Source: Leucogyrophana mollusca (Eukaryota; Basidiomycota; Agaricomycetes; Boletales). From it: 64,000 nt of DNA. The DNA lies in NCBI GenBank assembly GCA_021014945.1, contig MU266477.1, positions 1 through 64,000 on the forward strand, written 5' to 3'. The notes below the pieces were generated by a model. It made no database searches, had not been told where the DNA came from, and saw only the letters and a program-made list of their open reading frames with translations. Shown here piece by piece: positions 33,595-45,121 of the stretch. Numbering within the stretch: the first letter of the stretch is position 1; the number at the start of each line of letters is the position of its first letter. The position numbers and the translations under genes are program-made.

Positions 33595-36500
33595 ATGCCT
33601 CAGCTAACCTGGCGGGGAAAGGTGAGCGAGGTGTCAATCTCCTATGCCGCGATCAACATATTCTCCAGGGTACAACCCCCTCGAAATCATCTACGTCAGA
33701 GACCAAAAGCCAAGACGGCACCATGGCCACTCTGTCCAACGTGATAGGGTTCCTCGACACCACCAAGGACCTGGTCCCTCTTGACGTGGCCAAGGGTGTT
33801 CTTTCGACGTTGAGCAGTATCCTCACGACCGTCAAGGTCTGTTTATGTGTTCTTTCTAAACCATGACCAACCTTGACCTCGCAGAATACTGTGCAAAACA
33901 AAGACGACTTTACAGAAGTCCTCGATCGGTGCGAGAAGATAGCCAATTCTATCGAGCGCTCAACCTGCGGAAGATCCGAAAGTGACACCGACCCAACCCT
34001 TGTCCGAGCTTTGGACGAGCTGAAGAGGTAAGACATCATCCGTCACATCCCGCTAACGGAGACAAAGCTCCATTGACGGTATAGAGAAGACTGTCAAAGC
34101 AAAAGAGCAACGTGCACTCCGTTATCGAGTGTTTTCTGCGTCGGTAGACCGGGAGAGTATTGCCAAGTGGAAGGAAAAATTGGATTCATTTCTGCGGATA
34201 TGTGATGTGGGTGCAACACCTGATGGTACCCCCTGGCGTTTGCTAACTTTCACCCTCAGCACGAGCTGATTGTGCATATCGGCATGGAAATCGGTAATAT
34301 AGGACAGACGCTCAAGGGCATGGACATGAAGCCGTGAGTTTGTCCTCTACTTTGATCAAGACTATCTCCATGACCCATACAGTGACGAGCTGGACCGTGA
34401 AGCACCACCCCCACGGCCTCCCATGTTTTTCGGACGAGACGACCTCGTTCGAGTCGCCATAGAAAACCTTCGCCTCCGACATGTCGTTCTCGTTGGCCCC
34501 GGTGGAATCGGGAAGAGCACCATCGCAAAAGCGATGATGAACAAGGACTCGATCATCGCTGAATTCCAAGATCGCCGGTTCTTTGTCAGGTTCGATAACA
34601 TCGACGCGTCGCAAATAACGCTTGACACCTTCGTGGGACGCATCGCTGATGTTTTGGGTGTCAAGTCCACTCGCTTCAGAACTATCAGGTCATGTCTAGC
34701 TTCAAGGAACATCCTCATCGTCCTCGATAACGCGGAGACCTTCCAAGACGCAGTATCCGGTGCAGATCGCATAGCAGAGGCAATCGACGAACTTGGTGCA
34801 CTGCCATCTGTTAGGATCATCCTCACCACGCGAAACAGAAGGGTCTCAACGAACCTCCGCCGCATCGTCATCGACGTCCCTACATTGGACCCGAGTGCTG
34901 CACGTGAAGTATTTACTCAAATCTATTGGACCGATGGCTCTCCAGCGATTATAGACAAGCTGTTATCGGCTTTAGACTTCCATCCACTGTCCGTCAATTT
35001 ACTCGCTCACGTAGCCACGGAGAATCAGTGGACCCTCGGTCAGCTGTTGAGCGCTTGGGAGAAACAACAGACTGACCTGTTGGAAGTGGGTGGTGGGAAG
35101 CTTCAGAGCTTATCTGTCATGATCGAGCTGTCGTTGGCGTCCTCGTCAATAAAGCAGCTGGGGAATGATGCTAGACATGTCATGCAGGTTGCAGCATTCC
35201 TCCCTCAAGAAATCATCGAGAAGAATTTGAAGGATTTGTTTCCGACTATACCGAACGTACGCACCATCGTAGACGCGCTCTGCCGACACTCTCTCCTGTA
35301 CCACAAGACCGAAGCCCACACGATGCTTTCCCCCATTCGCCTCCATATATCTAACACCCACCACACAATCTCTCTCGACTTGACGCACATCAGGCGTTAC
35401 TATCACAGGCAGCTCAATCATGACGACGGAGGAGCATGGATCACCACTGAAGACGCGAACTTGGAGCTGTTAATCGCTCACGATCTTTGCCGAAGTGTTC
35501 CCAAGGGCATGGAGCTCGTCTACAGGGATTGTGGGCGATTCCTTCATCTGCTTACGTTGCACAAGCCGCGTCCCACCTCTGCGTACAGCAATACTAGGCG
35601 ACCCTGAGGACACTTCTCATATTGACAACCAGGAAGTGTTCTCATACATGAAAGCACGTTGTCTCTGGAACCTCGGGGACCTCGCAGTGCATCTAGTTGA
35701 CTACAGTGATGCAATCGACCTATTTACCACCGCCCAACAGCTCTTCACCGTCGGTCAGCACCATGAAATGACTGCCCTGTGCCTTGAGAAAGTAGCGGAG
35801 GTGTACTCGTCATCGGGCCTCGGATGCCGAGAACATTTCAAGAGACTTTCAATCTGAGATGGAGACATCACATCCTCAGCTAATACAATGAAACTCGAAT
35901 CAACGTGGGCCTTGCTAATATCATGATGGTCAGAGGGCAAGTCCAGGAAGCTCTGGCGCTGCTCACGAGTGCTCGGGACTACTCTAATGGCACCGGTGAC
36001 TCCGACAACCTCGCATGGGCCATGCACTATCAGGGATTGGCAGAGTTGCAATCTGGGAACTGCGCAGCCGCAGCAGCATTTTGAAACCGGGTTATCTATT
36101 CGTGCCCACACATACGACAATATATGGGGCCTTATCCAACTCTCCGCAGTAGAAGTGCGAGAGGGGAGCTATCTGCAGGCGGGGAAACTTTGGGCAGATG
36201 CTTTCTCCCTTGCATCGGGGAGGAAGGACGTTGATAGGACCCGCGGAGTATTGTGGGCCCAAGCAGCGCTCGCTAGTGATCAAGGGCATTTCGACCGTGC
36301 CAGGGATATCTTGACCTGTGCCTTCGGCGAAATGGCCACACACGGGTGGCAATCAACCGACACAATAGCGATGACGAATGACTGCTCTGCACGCAACGAG
36401 TTGTTTGCGGGGGAATACAAGAAGGCCAGGGAGCTGTTTGCAATGGTGGTGAATTCATGCGACGAAACGTCCGATCTCGAGCTTCAAACCCGCGGCACCA

Positions 36501-36694
36501 GGGCTCTTGGGGAGATTGCACTCTTGGAGAGGGACTTCACTGGCGCGAGAGAGTGGTTCACCAAAACCATATCACTGTGCGATGTCACAGGGACACATCC
36601 TGACTTCTTGTACATTGGAAACCCACATGCCCAGCTGAAGGAGAGCCACGAAGGATGGAAATTGTTCCTGGAGGGACATCTTCCGTCCGCATAA
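33595..36694 (+). pseudogene. NLR-4: N-domain and NB-ARC intact, TPR half broken
   Basis: Exons 33595-33621, 33669-33836, 33885-34027, 34068-34206, 34260-34333 and 34383 onward match NLR-2 exactly in length and phase. Walker A GPGGIGKST, Walker B ILIVLDNAE and sensor ILTTRNRR are intact. The reading frame then meets a two-base deletion near 35577 relative to NLR-2 and stops at TGA 35605-35607, giving 591 aa. The rest still aligns with the TPR domain but has further lesions: a frameshift near 35820, a TAA at 35881-35883 and a frameshift near 36066. The last segment is open to 36694 and ends in HLPSA like its relatives. It may be a full pseudogene, or a gene for a truncated N-domain/NB-ARC protein without most of the TPR sensor; the sequence alone cannot decide. 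Confidence 0.85.
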
Positions 36695-37078
36695 GTGATT
36701 AGTAGTTCCAAAACATATTTACATGTTGCCCCAATACCGCACATAAGTATCAGTAGATCGATCTATAATCCGTGGTGTGCAGCCATACCTGTGTTCTGAT
36801 TGACTGGGAATCTGTAAATGAAGAGATCGAGGTGGGAGAAATAAAAGTCGACCTTGCCATGCGAGAGCACTGGTTCAACCCACCCGGTCCTGCCCATTTT
36901 TGAGTGTGCATTTCACTCCTTTTCGCGATAGGCTTCTCCATTCACATTGGGGTTCGAGTGCACGCGTCGCACCAGCACCATCTATGATTAAGTCACGCCC
37001 GTACTATCGACCGATCAATTCAACTAAGTATAACCACCCAATGATCGATGACCCCTTCAAAACTTGAGACCTGAGGAA
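36695..37078. other. Between convergent NLR-4 and WD40-1
   Basis: The first 100 bases resemble NLR 3' flanks (acatatttacatg, gtgtgcagccatacctgtgttc). The remainder is the 3' flank of WD40-1. No gene is seen. Confidence 0.45.
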
Positions 37079-39089
37079 CTAGGGACGTCTCCTTCGAGTC
37101 GCCACACACATACAGAAACATAAATAATCCAGCCAGTCCAGCGACTCGTCTGACGCATTGCTATTGCTATCCGAGTCACTCTCTCTTCCCCTGTTAGTAC
37201 GGAGCACCTGTCGGGGATCGCCGCGGTTTCGTCTGTCTCCGATACGAGCTGCATATAGTCGCTGCGAGAGAGTAGAAGGGGGGGAGATGCATCAGACATA
37301 TTGGCGACTGCCCAGCACCCAGATCCATGTCACGTACCTCGTCAGCGATTGCAAAGGCAACATTGGCGGCCTCGGGCGGAGTATCATGGTCGGCGAGGTT
37401 TGGAGCTGTTGATGGTGATGATCTCAGTTTGATCGTCTTCAGGCGATTTCCTCCTGCACGAATTCGGTGTACGAGAGACTTCGGGGAAGTGCTAGTAGGA
37501 GACGGGAGATCGGTAGAGGCGGTAGTACTTTTAGGTACCTAAAAAGGTCGCAGGAATCGGAGAGGTGTATGTGTTTTTTAGGGTGTTCGTTGAGACTTGC
37601 TGGAGGATGATGGAACTGACCTTGGACTCCGGTTTGGCTACGCCTCGCCCGTTGCTGCGCTCTTGAGATATGGTCGCAGGTAACTAGGAAAAAGAATCAG
37701 CAACAGATGTACCCGCGCAATGGGTGCGCAAACTCACGTCGAGGATCGAATCATCTAGAGGATCATCGTAAGCACTTGGCTTTCGGGTGGGCTCAACAGC
37801 GGTAGTGGCCGTAATCGGCAACTATTACAGCAAGCGATTATTCCCCCGTAACATTGCATGGCAAGTTATCAACTCACGTCGAGGATTGAAGAACCTGCTG
37901 AGAAACGCCGGTTCGCTCCGTCGGGCTGTAATCTAGCTCAGAAGGCCATCTTCTAGAGGTGGATGGCCGATTTACCACTCGAGCAGGGAGGCGCGGAACT
38001 CTGGCCTAGAAAAGTTATTCAAAACTTCAGCGCAAAAATACCCGTTGCGTAGACGTTTTTGCTCACCTCTGGGGCACCGATACCGGCTTTAGGCTGGTTA
38101 GACGCTCGGTAGCCCGCAAGAGCCGCTTCCATATCCCATATCTTGACATGATTATCAGACGAGCTTGCAACGAACTTCCCGTCCGGCGAGAAAGCCAAGT
38201 GGTGAAAGGCGAAGTTATTAGGGGTACAGCACTGCAGGGGGTCGGAGATACGGGTGCCGGTGGTAGCGTCCCAAATGTACATCGTGAAGTCGTCCGAGCA
38301 GCTGACGATCCGCTCGCCGTCCGGGGACAACCCAAGCGTGATCACCCGGTCTTCATGTCCCACCAAAGGCGGCAGGACGCGGTTTTCCTCCCGCGTGTCC
38401 CGAATCCATATCTTCCCGTCTGCTCCTCCCCATATGACTCGGTGACCATCATGGGAGAACACTATGGGAGAGAAACGCGCCTCGAACTTGAAAGGCCCCG
38501 CAATGAGCCGTCCCGTGATGGAATCCCATATTCTCAAAGCCCCACCTCCAGAGACTACAAACTTTTTCCCGTCTGGAGACCAAACTAGCGTGGTTACGTG
38601 ACTATCTGTCCTGAATTCGATCGGCTCCATCACTGATTTGTCTGTTTCAACCTCCCGCATAGATATGATGTTGTTTGATATCGTGATGACGCGGCGGCCG
38701 TCGGGAGAGATGGAAGGCGGGACAAATGATTGCTCAGATGGAGGCGGCTCGGAATCGGGAACAGGAGCCAGCGCTTCGAGAGTGTGGGTGACACGTCTGG
38801 ATTGGAGATCCCATACTCGCACCGTCCCATCTCGGGATCCACTAATAAGTTTCTTACCACCAGGAGTCACAACGAGCGAATCAATCACGTCGCTGTGTCC
38901 TGTGAGTGGTGAACCGACTGTTTCACCTGTACGGACATCCAGAATCAGGATGGCTGCACCGAAAGAGCCACTAACAATGTAGCGGCCGTCAGGAGTGTAG
39001 GCAAGCGCCCACACATTGTCTCTGTGGCCCTTGAGTATCCTTGTACAGTACCGTGGTCTTTCAGATTCTGCGGCAGTGGGCAATGACAT
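37079..39089 (-). CDS. WD40-1: seven-bladed WD40 protein with Cys-cluster tail
   Basis: Minus-strand exons 39089-38067, 38005-37976, 37925-37878, 37821-37738, 37683-37621, 37538-37338 and 37261-37079 all join at phase 0 and give 543 aa. Residues about 20-330 contain seven WD-type repeats, each with an SPDG-like turn and most with GH and WD ends (GHRDNVWALAYTPDG, GTVRVWD, MYIWD, VKIWD), enough for one propeller. The tail of about 200 residues is low-complexity Ser/Thr/Pro, then a basic block SLVHRIRAGGNRLKTIKL, then RLYAARIGDRRNRGDPRQ, an acidic Ser-Asp run, and DWLDYLCFCMC before the stop. WD40 propellers are binding scaffolds; the partner is unknown. The start is the first ATG in the main exon, but the frame stays open for about 20 more codons upstream, so an extra 5' exon is possible. 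Confidence 0.85.
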
Positions 39090-40019
39090 CCGTGAAGTCA
39101 ACGATGAGGATGTGGATCTGGACTTGGGATGCGGCAGGTCAGTCTCTTAGGTGGCGAGACTGAGACGAATCGCGGTCGACACCAGATAAAGGGGAGGCCT
39201 GTGGCAGTTATGTGCAGGATTGAACAGGATCCTCGAGTTCCTGTGAAAGTGAAATTCCTGAGAGGCGCTTGCCGGCAGCCACCGCCGAACATATGTTTCT
39301 ACGATCTTCAGCGTCAACGGCAAGATCCCAACCGCCAACGATGTGCTCCGCCAATCGCGAGCGTCCGAGAGAAGGGCTTATTGCGTCATCGTGCTGCGGT
39401 ATTCCTGTTGATCCTGCCTCCAGCGCCAAAGATATACGCTTCCCCATTCGCGAGCGTCAATGAGAAGGCCTGGTTAAGGTTTAGTTCGCACCCCAGCTCC
39501 ACCTCGAGCGCCGTGTCATATCACCAGGTACAAGCACACCCTATCCCACTGATAAACGTGACGACAAACGCTCAAAGGGTCTCCCATTTCCGTGCGCTCC
39601 ACCAAGTCGTTCTGCCTAGTACCAGGCGAGATCGCGGACGTACTGGCAGAAAGATCGAGTTGGAATCCTCTACGACGGAGAAGAAATACGGACTTCGGCG
39701 AAGCATCGCCTAGGAAGACAAAACCGGGATATCTTACATACGGGGCTTCAGGATCTGGGGTTAGGTGACGCGGAATCCGAACGGCAGACTTCAATTACAG
39801 ACGCCCATCTGCCATTGGTTGCTGGTAAACCCGCTTTTCTATCCGCTCCTTCGAATCACTATGCCAGTGAATCACCCACTTGGACACGAGGCTGCTGGAT
39901 TGCTCAATGAGCAGCGAGAGGACGATAAGAGCGACGTCGATTACCTTGAAAAAGTGTGCCATAGGTTGGCGCGGGTGGCACCACAAACGCTTTAGTACCG
40001 CAAAATGTTCGATATCAAG
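39090..40019. other. Upstream of WD40-1, no gene seen
   Basis: A plus-strand frame at 39129-39713 is open for 194 codons but reads as Arg-rich antisense sequence with no recognisable domain. The region should hold the WD40-1 promoter; no TATA box stands out. Confidence 0.4.
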
Positions 40020-40505
40020 AGGGGAAATGATTAGAATGCAACTCACCTCTGACCTCTGACGTCTCCTTGACACACACATATAAAACACACATCGTCAAAC
40101 CGGTACGCGGACTCATCCGAATCAGACAACGCGTTACTGCTCTAATTATCCATCTCCCCATACTGGGACGGAGTACTCGACTGAGATCGCCACGGTTTCT
40201 TTGTGTCTCTAGGTCGAAAGGCACATAGTTGCCGCGAGAGACTAGGAGTGCGCGGAATGGCGTCCGGATGGACAATCACGCAGGACACTAAAGACCAGGG
40301 ACTTCCGGGGTGTGGACCACAGTTCGAAGGTTTTCAGGCGCTGGCTTCTGGCACGAGGCCGCACGAGAGATCTTGATAGGGCATTGATAGCTGGAGGCGA
40401 ATTGGAAACGTTGGTATCGGCAGGGGCGCTTTCACCTCTGCTGTATACTGCGGTTGCAGACATAAGTCTAGAGCCTTGGATGAGATGTTGAATATCGGGA
40501 CTCAC
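40020..40505 (-). pseudogene. WD40-family tail fragment
   Basis: On the minus strand SLVRPRARSQRLKTFEL (about 40400-40310) matches SLVHRIRAGGNRLKTIKL of WD40-1, then QLCAFRPRDTKKPWRSQ (about 40230-40170) matches RLYAARIGDRRNRGDPRQ, and SNALSDSDESAYRFDD with VCFICVC (about 40135-40065) matches the Ser-Asp run and Cys cluster. The pieces lie in different frames. No propeller blade is found nearby, so only the tail was retained. Confidence 0.6.
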
Positions 40506-41039
40506 CTTCGAGATGTCTTAGGGGAAGTGAAATTGCCACCAAAGCAAGCAGAATTCTGTCCTACCATTATGAAGAGTCCCATCCAGAGCTCGTGATGTCG
40601 AACGAGCGGGGAGCCAAATATGCCGGGGTAGCCTTTAGTGAAGCTGGAGTTTTGTTTTGGATGCCGCGCTTGATCCGAAAGTCGGTTCCGGCGCGACGGC
40701 ACCTGTCGTCGTTACGCCAGAGAAGTAGAGTCAGGTAGCAGGAAGGCTAGGGGAGGTTGCAGGAAGCTTATGGTCGTTGGCGGTGACCAGTGGGAGGCAG
40801 AGAACTGTAACATGTCCACGTGACCACCGTCGGAGTTCGGGCATGTGGGTGGGACCTCATCGCCACAGGGGTTTTCTCTGTTGCTGCGACGCCAAATTCA
40901 AGGCGCTCTCGAGCTTTCGGTGAGGCCTGGGTTTTCAGACCAAATTGCCGTGCAATTATCACAGATGACTCGTGCGTCGAAACTTGAAGCTTGAAGCTTT
41001 GGCCCGAGGCTACTCTTCTGCCGACCGCGAACACCGCGC
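40506..41039. other. Intergenic, no gene seen
   Basis: Short overlapping open stretches on both strands have no recognisable content. Upstream of 40500 (minus strand) the propeller expected for the tail fragment is not found. Confidence 0.4.
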
Positions 41040-41420
41040 ATCCCGACCAAGACGATCCTCGCACCAGCAAGGACGTCGTGTTTGGGAAATCGCGGTCTGC
41101 GCATCATAACCAAAGGACGACAGGGATGCCACAGAACTACTTACCTTGGCGCAACAGCTCTTCTCCCCGACCAAGATCATGAGATGATTGCAAGCCGCCT
41201 CGAGCAAATGGCATGCCACTATTCGTCGCTGGGCAAAGTGACAGCTACTGGGGGAACACGGCAAAAGGTTACCATCTGAGACTGCAATATCACATTCTCA
41301 AACCATGCGACAAAGGTCGATTCAACTTACATCTTGGTGACACTATGATAGTCAGAGGGCGGCCCCAAGAAACTCTGGCGCCTTTTCACGAATGTTTGGG
41401 GGTATTTCAGTGCCATCCTT
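41040..41420 (+). pseudogene. NLR TPR fragment, longer copy
   Basis: Pieces DQDHEMIASRLEQMACHYSS (about 41170-41230), LRLQYHILKPCDKGRFNLHL (about 41277-41336) and MIVRGRPQETLAPF (about 41345-41390) match the TPR stretch of NLR-2 and NLR-3 (HHEMTAHCLEDVA, LRREYHILDPDDEARIN, GRLREALTLF). Frame changes occur between them. The left 120 bases are shared with 16665-16815. No NB-ARC part is nearby. Confidence 0.65.
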
Positions 41421-42066
41421 CGGGCTGTGGGTCCTCGCAAGGGTTCGCTTGAAACCAAGACCTATATACTCGTTGCGACCCGTTGATTGTGGTACGACCT
41501 CTATCTACAAAAGCAGAAACGTTCTAGCCGGCCGCTGTACTGTCAAGAATCCGTTGAGACCGACACGACGCGTCATCTTCGGACTCATCGAGACTGCCAT
41601 GACTCTCACGCCGACCTCAGGTCCTCAGGAGTCAGCAATCACCCTCTCTCATCCGTAGTTTGGTATGATGTTGACGGGTCTCTGGTCAAGGGACAGCGTT
41701 AATTTAACATCTCGAACTGAAAATCGGCAATTAGTCAATGCGACCAAGTTGGGGTTTGGAGAAGGGAACACTCACCTCGTACCTCTACTCCTGTGCTCCA
41801 ATGCCAAAGACGCCCCGCCATAACTGGATGGTCGGCAGAACTTGCATCAGATGGTGATAAGCTCACATCGCGGGTCGGCCTCGTGAACGGCTCGGACAAC
41901 ATCCAAGCTGATAGATGGTACTTAAGTAATCGAAACCAGTGAGGATATTACAAGTAGTTGCATCGATTGAGGGTGAGAGATGTCAGTTTAAAGTAGTCTT
42001 GCAAAAGGTGTGAGCGCTGGAGCTCTTACAACATATGTAACATGGTATGGATAAAACCCTTTGGGC
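41421..42066. other. Intergenic, no gene seen
   Basis: The part near 41421-41560 may continue the TPR scrap but no motif is readable. The rest is 3' flank of the permease. Confidence 0.35.
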
Positions 42067-45000
42067 TTAGAATAGGAATGCTGCAACTTTTTCCGCGAAG
42101 TTCCTGGGCGGAATCTCGGGAGACTCTGTTTCTTCTGGCGTAGGAATACCCTGGTCAAGCGAGAGTCAATGGCATGAATAGCGGCCAGGGTAGTAACAAA
42201 CTTACGGTGACGAAGTCCATCTCCAGCGGTTTCCTTACTTTCGTTTTCTTCGTGATTTTCCAGAACGTAAAGAGCGTGAAGAATATTGGGATGTTGATAT
42301 CTGAATGACCATACGGAGAGTCAGGAGGGGAGTGAGGCTCGTTTCAACAAGACGAGCTGACATGAAGTGAGGAACTTGGACGCTGTGAAGTGCCAAAACA
42401 CTTCGAAACCGTTGATGAGGATGAGGAGAGCGCACCACGTTGCGCCCCATATTGACAGGTAAGGCTGGTAATGCGGAGATCAAGACTGAGATAGGCAGCG
42501 TGGAGGTCAAGCAGGCGTACCTGGAGGCTGCTCCAATAGTATAGCTGCTTGCGGTCAATGCCCTGAGCTTTCAAGCCACGGTCTAGCGATCCAAATTGGA
42601 GGATTTGAGGTCAAAGTGGCAATCAGCGCAACCGGCCAATGCGGGAATGGACAAGCACGTACAGAAAAATAGGTACGTGAGGTTGATGGAGCCCCAACCA
42701 AAGAAACCTCCAACAGTCGTCAAGCTAACAAACCAGCTATCGAAAATGGTTCCGTCAGCCTGCATTCGTGTGAGCAGAGAGTAGGCGCGAGATGTCTCAC
42801 CTGAATATAGTTTCCGCTCCGCTAGACACACTCATCAACGACAAGAACGAAAAGGCTGCCTGAACGCCGGGAGTGCAAAGGTTAGTACCGTGAATGCCAG
42901 CGGAAAACTATAAGCACGCACAGAAAACAGTACAGCAATGAGGGGAAGACCTTTTTTCGTGCAGCGCGAAAAGATGCGAGGGGCCTGGCCACGCAGAGCA
43001 AGACCATACAGGACACGGGAGGAACAAAATAGGAAAGAGTTACTGGCTGAAAACGCGCTCGTCATAATGCCAGCGTTGATTATGCCCGGGAGGACTAGTG
43101 AAATTCAAGAGTAAGTTTTGTAGGAGACGATGCAAACAAGCCTTACTTTTAACACCAGCACGGGTCATAGCAAGCACGTAGGGTGAATCTGCTGCAGTGC
43201 CGCTTGCTGCATTCAAGTGTCATTATGCGAAGTTCCCACGGATTAGTGAAACATCGCGACTCACTGTGCAGGAGTGCGGGGTCATTGTAGGGAATGAGGA
43301 GTCCAGTAATGAAGATTCCTAAGATCTGGTGGAATCCCGCCCCATGAGCATCGACGCAGTGGCGGTTGTATGGGACAACTCACGTAGAAAGTGAATATAC
43401 GGTAGAAGACTCGTCGTACAGCCTTGGCGATGTTGCGGCGGGGGTTTTTCGTCTCCGAGGCAGCGCTATCAGGGCGTGTGTGTTAGAAAGTGCTTTGGGC
43501 CGAACACAATTCAACTTACACGGCCACAAGCTCCATGCTCTGGTATGAGAAAGCCGCTTGCACAAGCACGGACACTATCCCGAGGAAGCGGTCCAGTCCA
43601 AGGTGTTTGGGTTCAAGGCCAGCACCATTTAATACGCCCGGATCATGCCAGTACTGTCATTCGGTCAGCAAGCAAGCACATCGTGTGGTGCGCGAAAGCC
43701 GCACATGAAAACCCAGTCGCCCTCCATTCGGTCCATTCCCAGGTTCAGCGTCCAAACTGGAAACAGATCGTCAGCACTATCGCCCTTCGAGTTCAAGAAC
43801 TTCTTACATGACCCCGAGGAGAATTAGACCGGTGATCATGGTTACTGCCGGCGAAAGGTCAAATTCAAACAGATCCCACAAGGTCGAGAAGACTCACTCT
43901 TGATAAGGGAGAAGAAAAACTCCGCTGCGCAAACCCCTGTATCAGTCCCAGTATCGACCCTCTACGAAGTGTTATCTCACCTTCTGCAAAGTATCTGGGG
44001 GCAGGATGGTGAGCGGATGTGTATATCTTCGATGATATACAGTACTTACTGCACACCGAAAATGTTGATAGCAGAAACACCTACACAAATGACAGCTATG
44101 TATATTCCGGCGTGACTGGGCTGTGAACCGAAACACGTTGCTCTTAACATTTGACGGTGTCGACACTGGGGACGTCACTCACGTCTTTATCCCAATACGT
44201 GATGAGGATTTGAGCACCTGAGACCTCAACGGGTACTCCCATTCTGTAAATACCAGCTAATCTCAGTGCTGTACCCGACACAGTCAAAGGGATGGTACTT
44301 ACACATTAGTCTGTGACAGACGGGGGATCAATGTGAGCCAGGCGAGATAACGGTGGAAAACTCACGTAGTAGTAGTTCTATAATCGAGCACCGCAGTTTA
44401 TAAGCCCGTCATGAAAAGCGCATTGGTGCACGAAAAACGTACCCATCCAAGCTACATCACGGTCAGCAAGGATCGATCAAACGCTTAAACGGAAATAGAC
44501 TTACTGCAAACCCTAAAGCTGGATCGACCCATCTAGCAGCTGTACAAAGGAGTGTAATCGTTTGCCTTCACCGTCATCGACGGATAATGGATTCGAACGA
44601 ACCGAAATGAGGGAATGTGCCTGAGATAGGTGCAAGAGAAGTCATTTCGCCGATAGAACACAATGATCTATACATCAAATGAGCGTGTGGTCAAAGGGAT
44701 TGCGGAGAAAGCTCACGAGTATGCAACGCTTCCGATAAGGATGTAAGCAATGAGTGCGCCAACCGGTCCCGCGCCGCTGAGAGCTTGGCCCGAACCCAGG
44801 AACAACCCAGTGCCGAGAGTCCCAGCGATCTGCACGAACACGCGTGAGCCCACTGGAGTAAGTGCGAGAAGCGGATAGACTTACAGCAATCCTGTAGAGG
44901 TCGAATGAGACAGCAGCAAACATAAGTCAGCCTCGTCTTCACGATCGTTAACTTCGGACTGACATCTGCACGTGGCGCTGCTTCATCCGCCTCTGTACGC

Positions 45001-45121
45001 CGTCGATGGAGGCGACATCGAAGCGGTTGTTTTCGTCGTCGATAACATAGGTCTTGGTCGGGTACTTCTCTATACTCGTCCCATCCTGAGACTTCTCGAC
45101 GTCGTGTTCGGCGCTGCTCAT
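42067..45121 (-). CDS. Yeast-type amino acid permease (AAT/APC family), intron-dense
   Basis: Read on the minus strand, the ATG at 45121 starts MSSAEHDVEKSQDG. The end of this exon, RRMKQRHVQM, leads after introns to IAGTLGTGLFLGSGQALSGA, the classic first membrane segment of fungal amino acid permeases. Further exons give FSASNSFLFCSSRVLYGLAL (43060-43000), GQAPRIF, FVSLTTVGGFFGWGSINLTY (42750-42690), then the signature KAQGIDRKQLYYWSS (42572-42530), and PIFFTLFTFWKI. The C-terminus GIPTPEETESPEIPPRNFAE runs to a TAA at 42067-42069. At least ten short exons are implied between 44900 and 42900, several under 60 bases, and their borders are not resolved. The product should be a 12-segment plasma membrane proton symporter for amino acids; substrate cannot be told. 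It has no paralogue here. Confidence 0.85.

Noticed and set aside
39129..39713. 194-codon plus-strand open frame upstream of WD40-1
   Set aside because: Arg/Ser-rich, no domain, and no related copy upstream of WD40-2.
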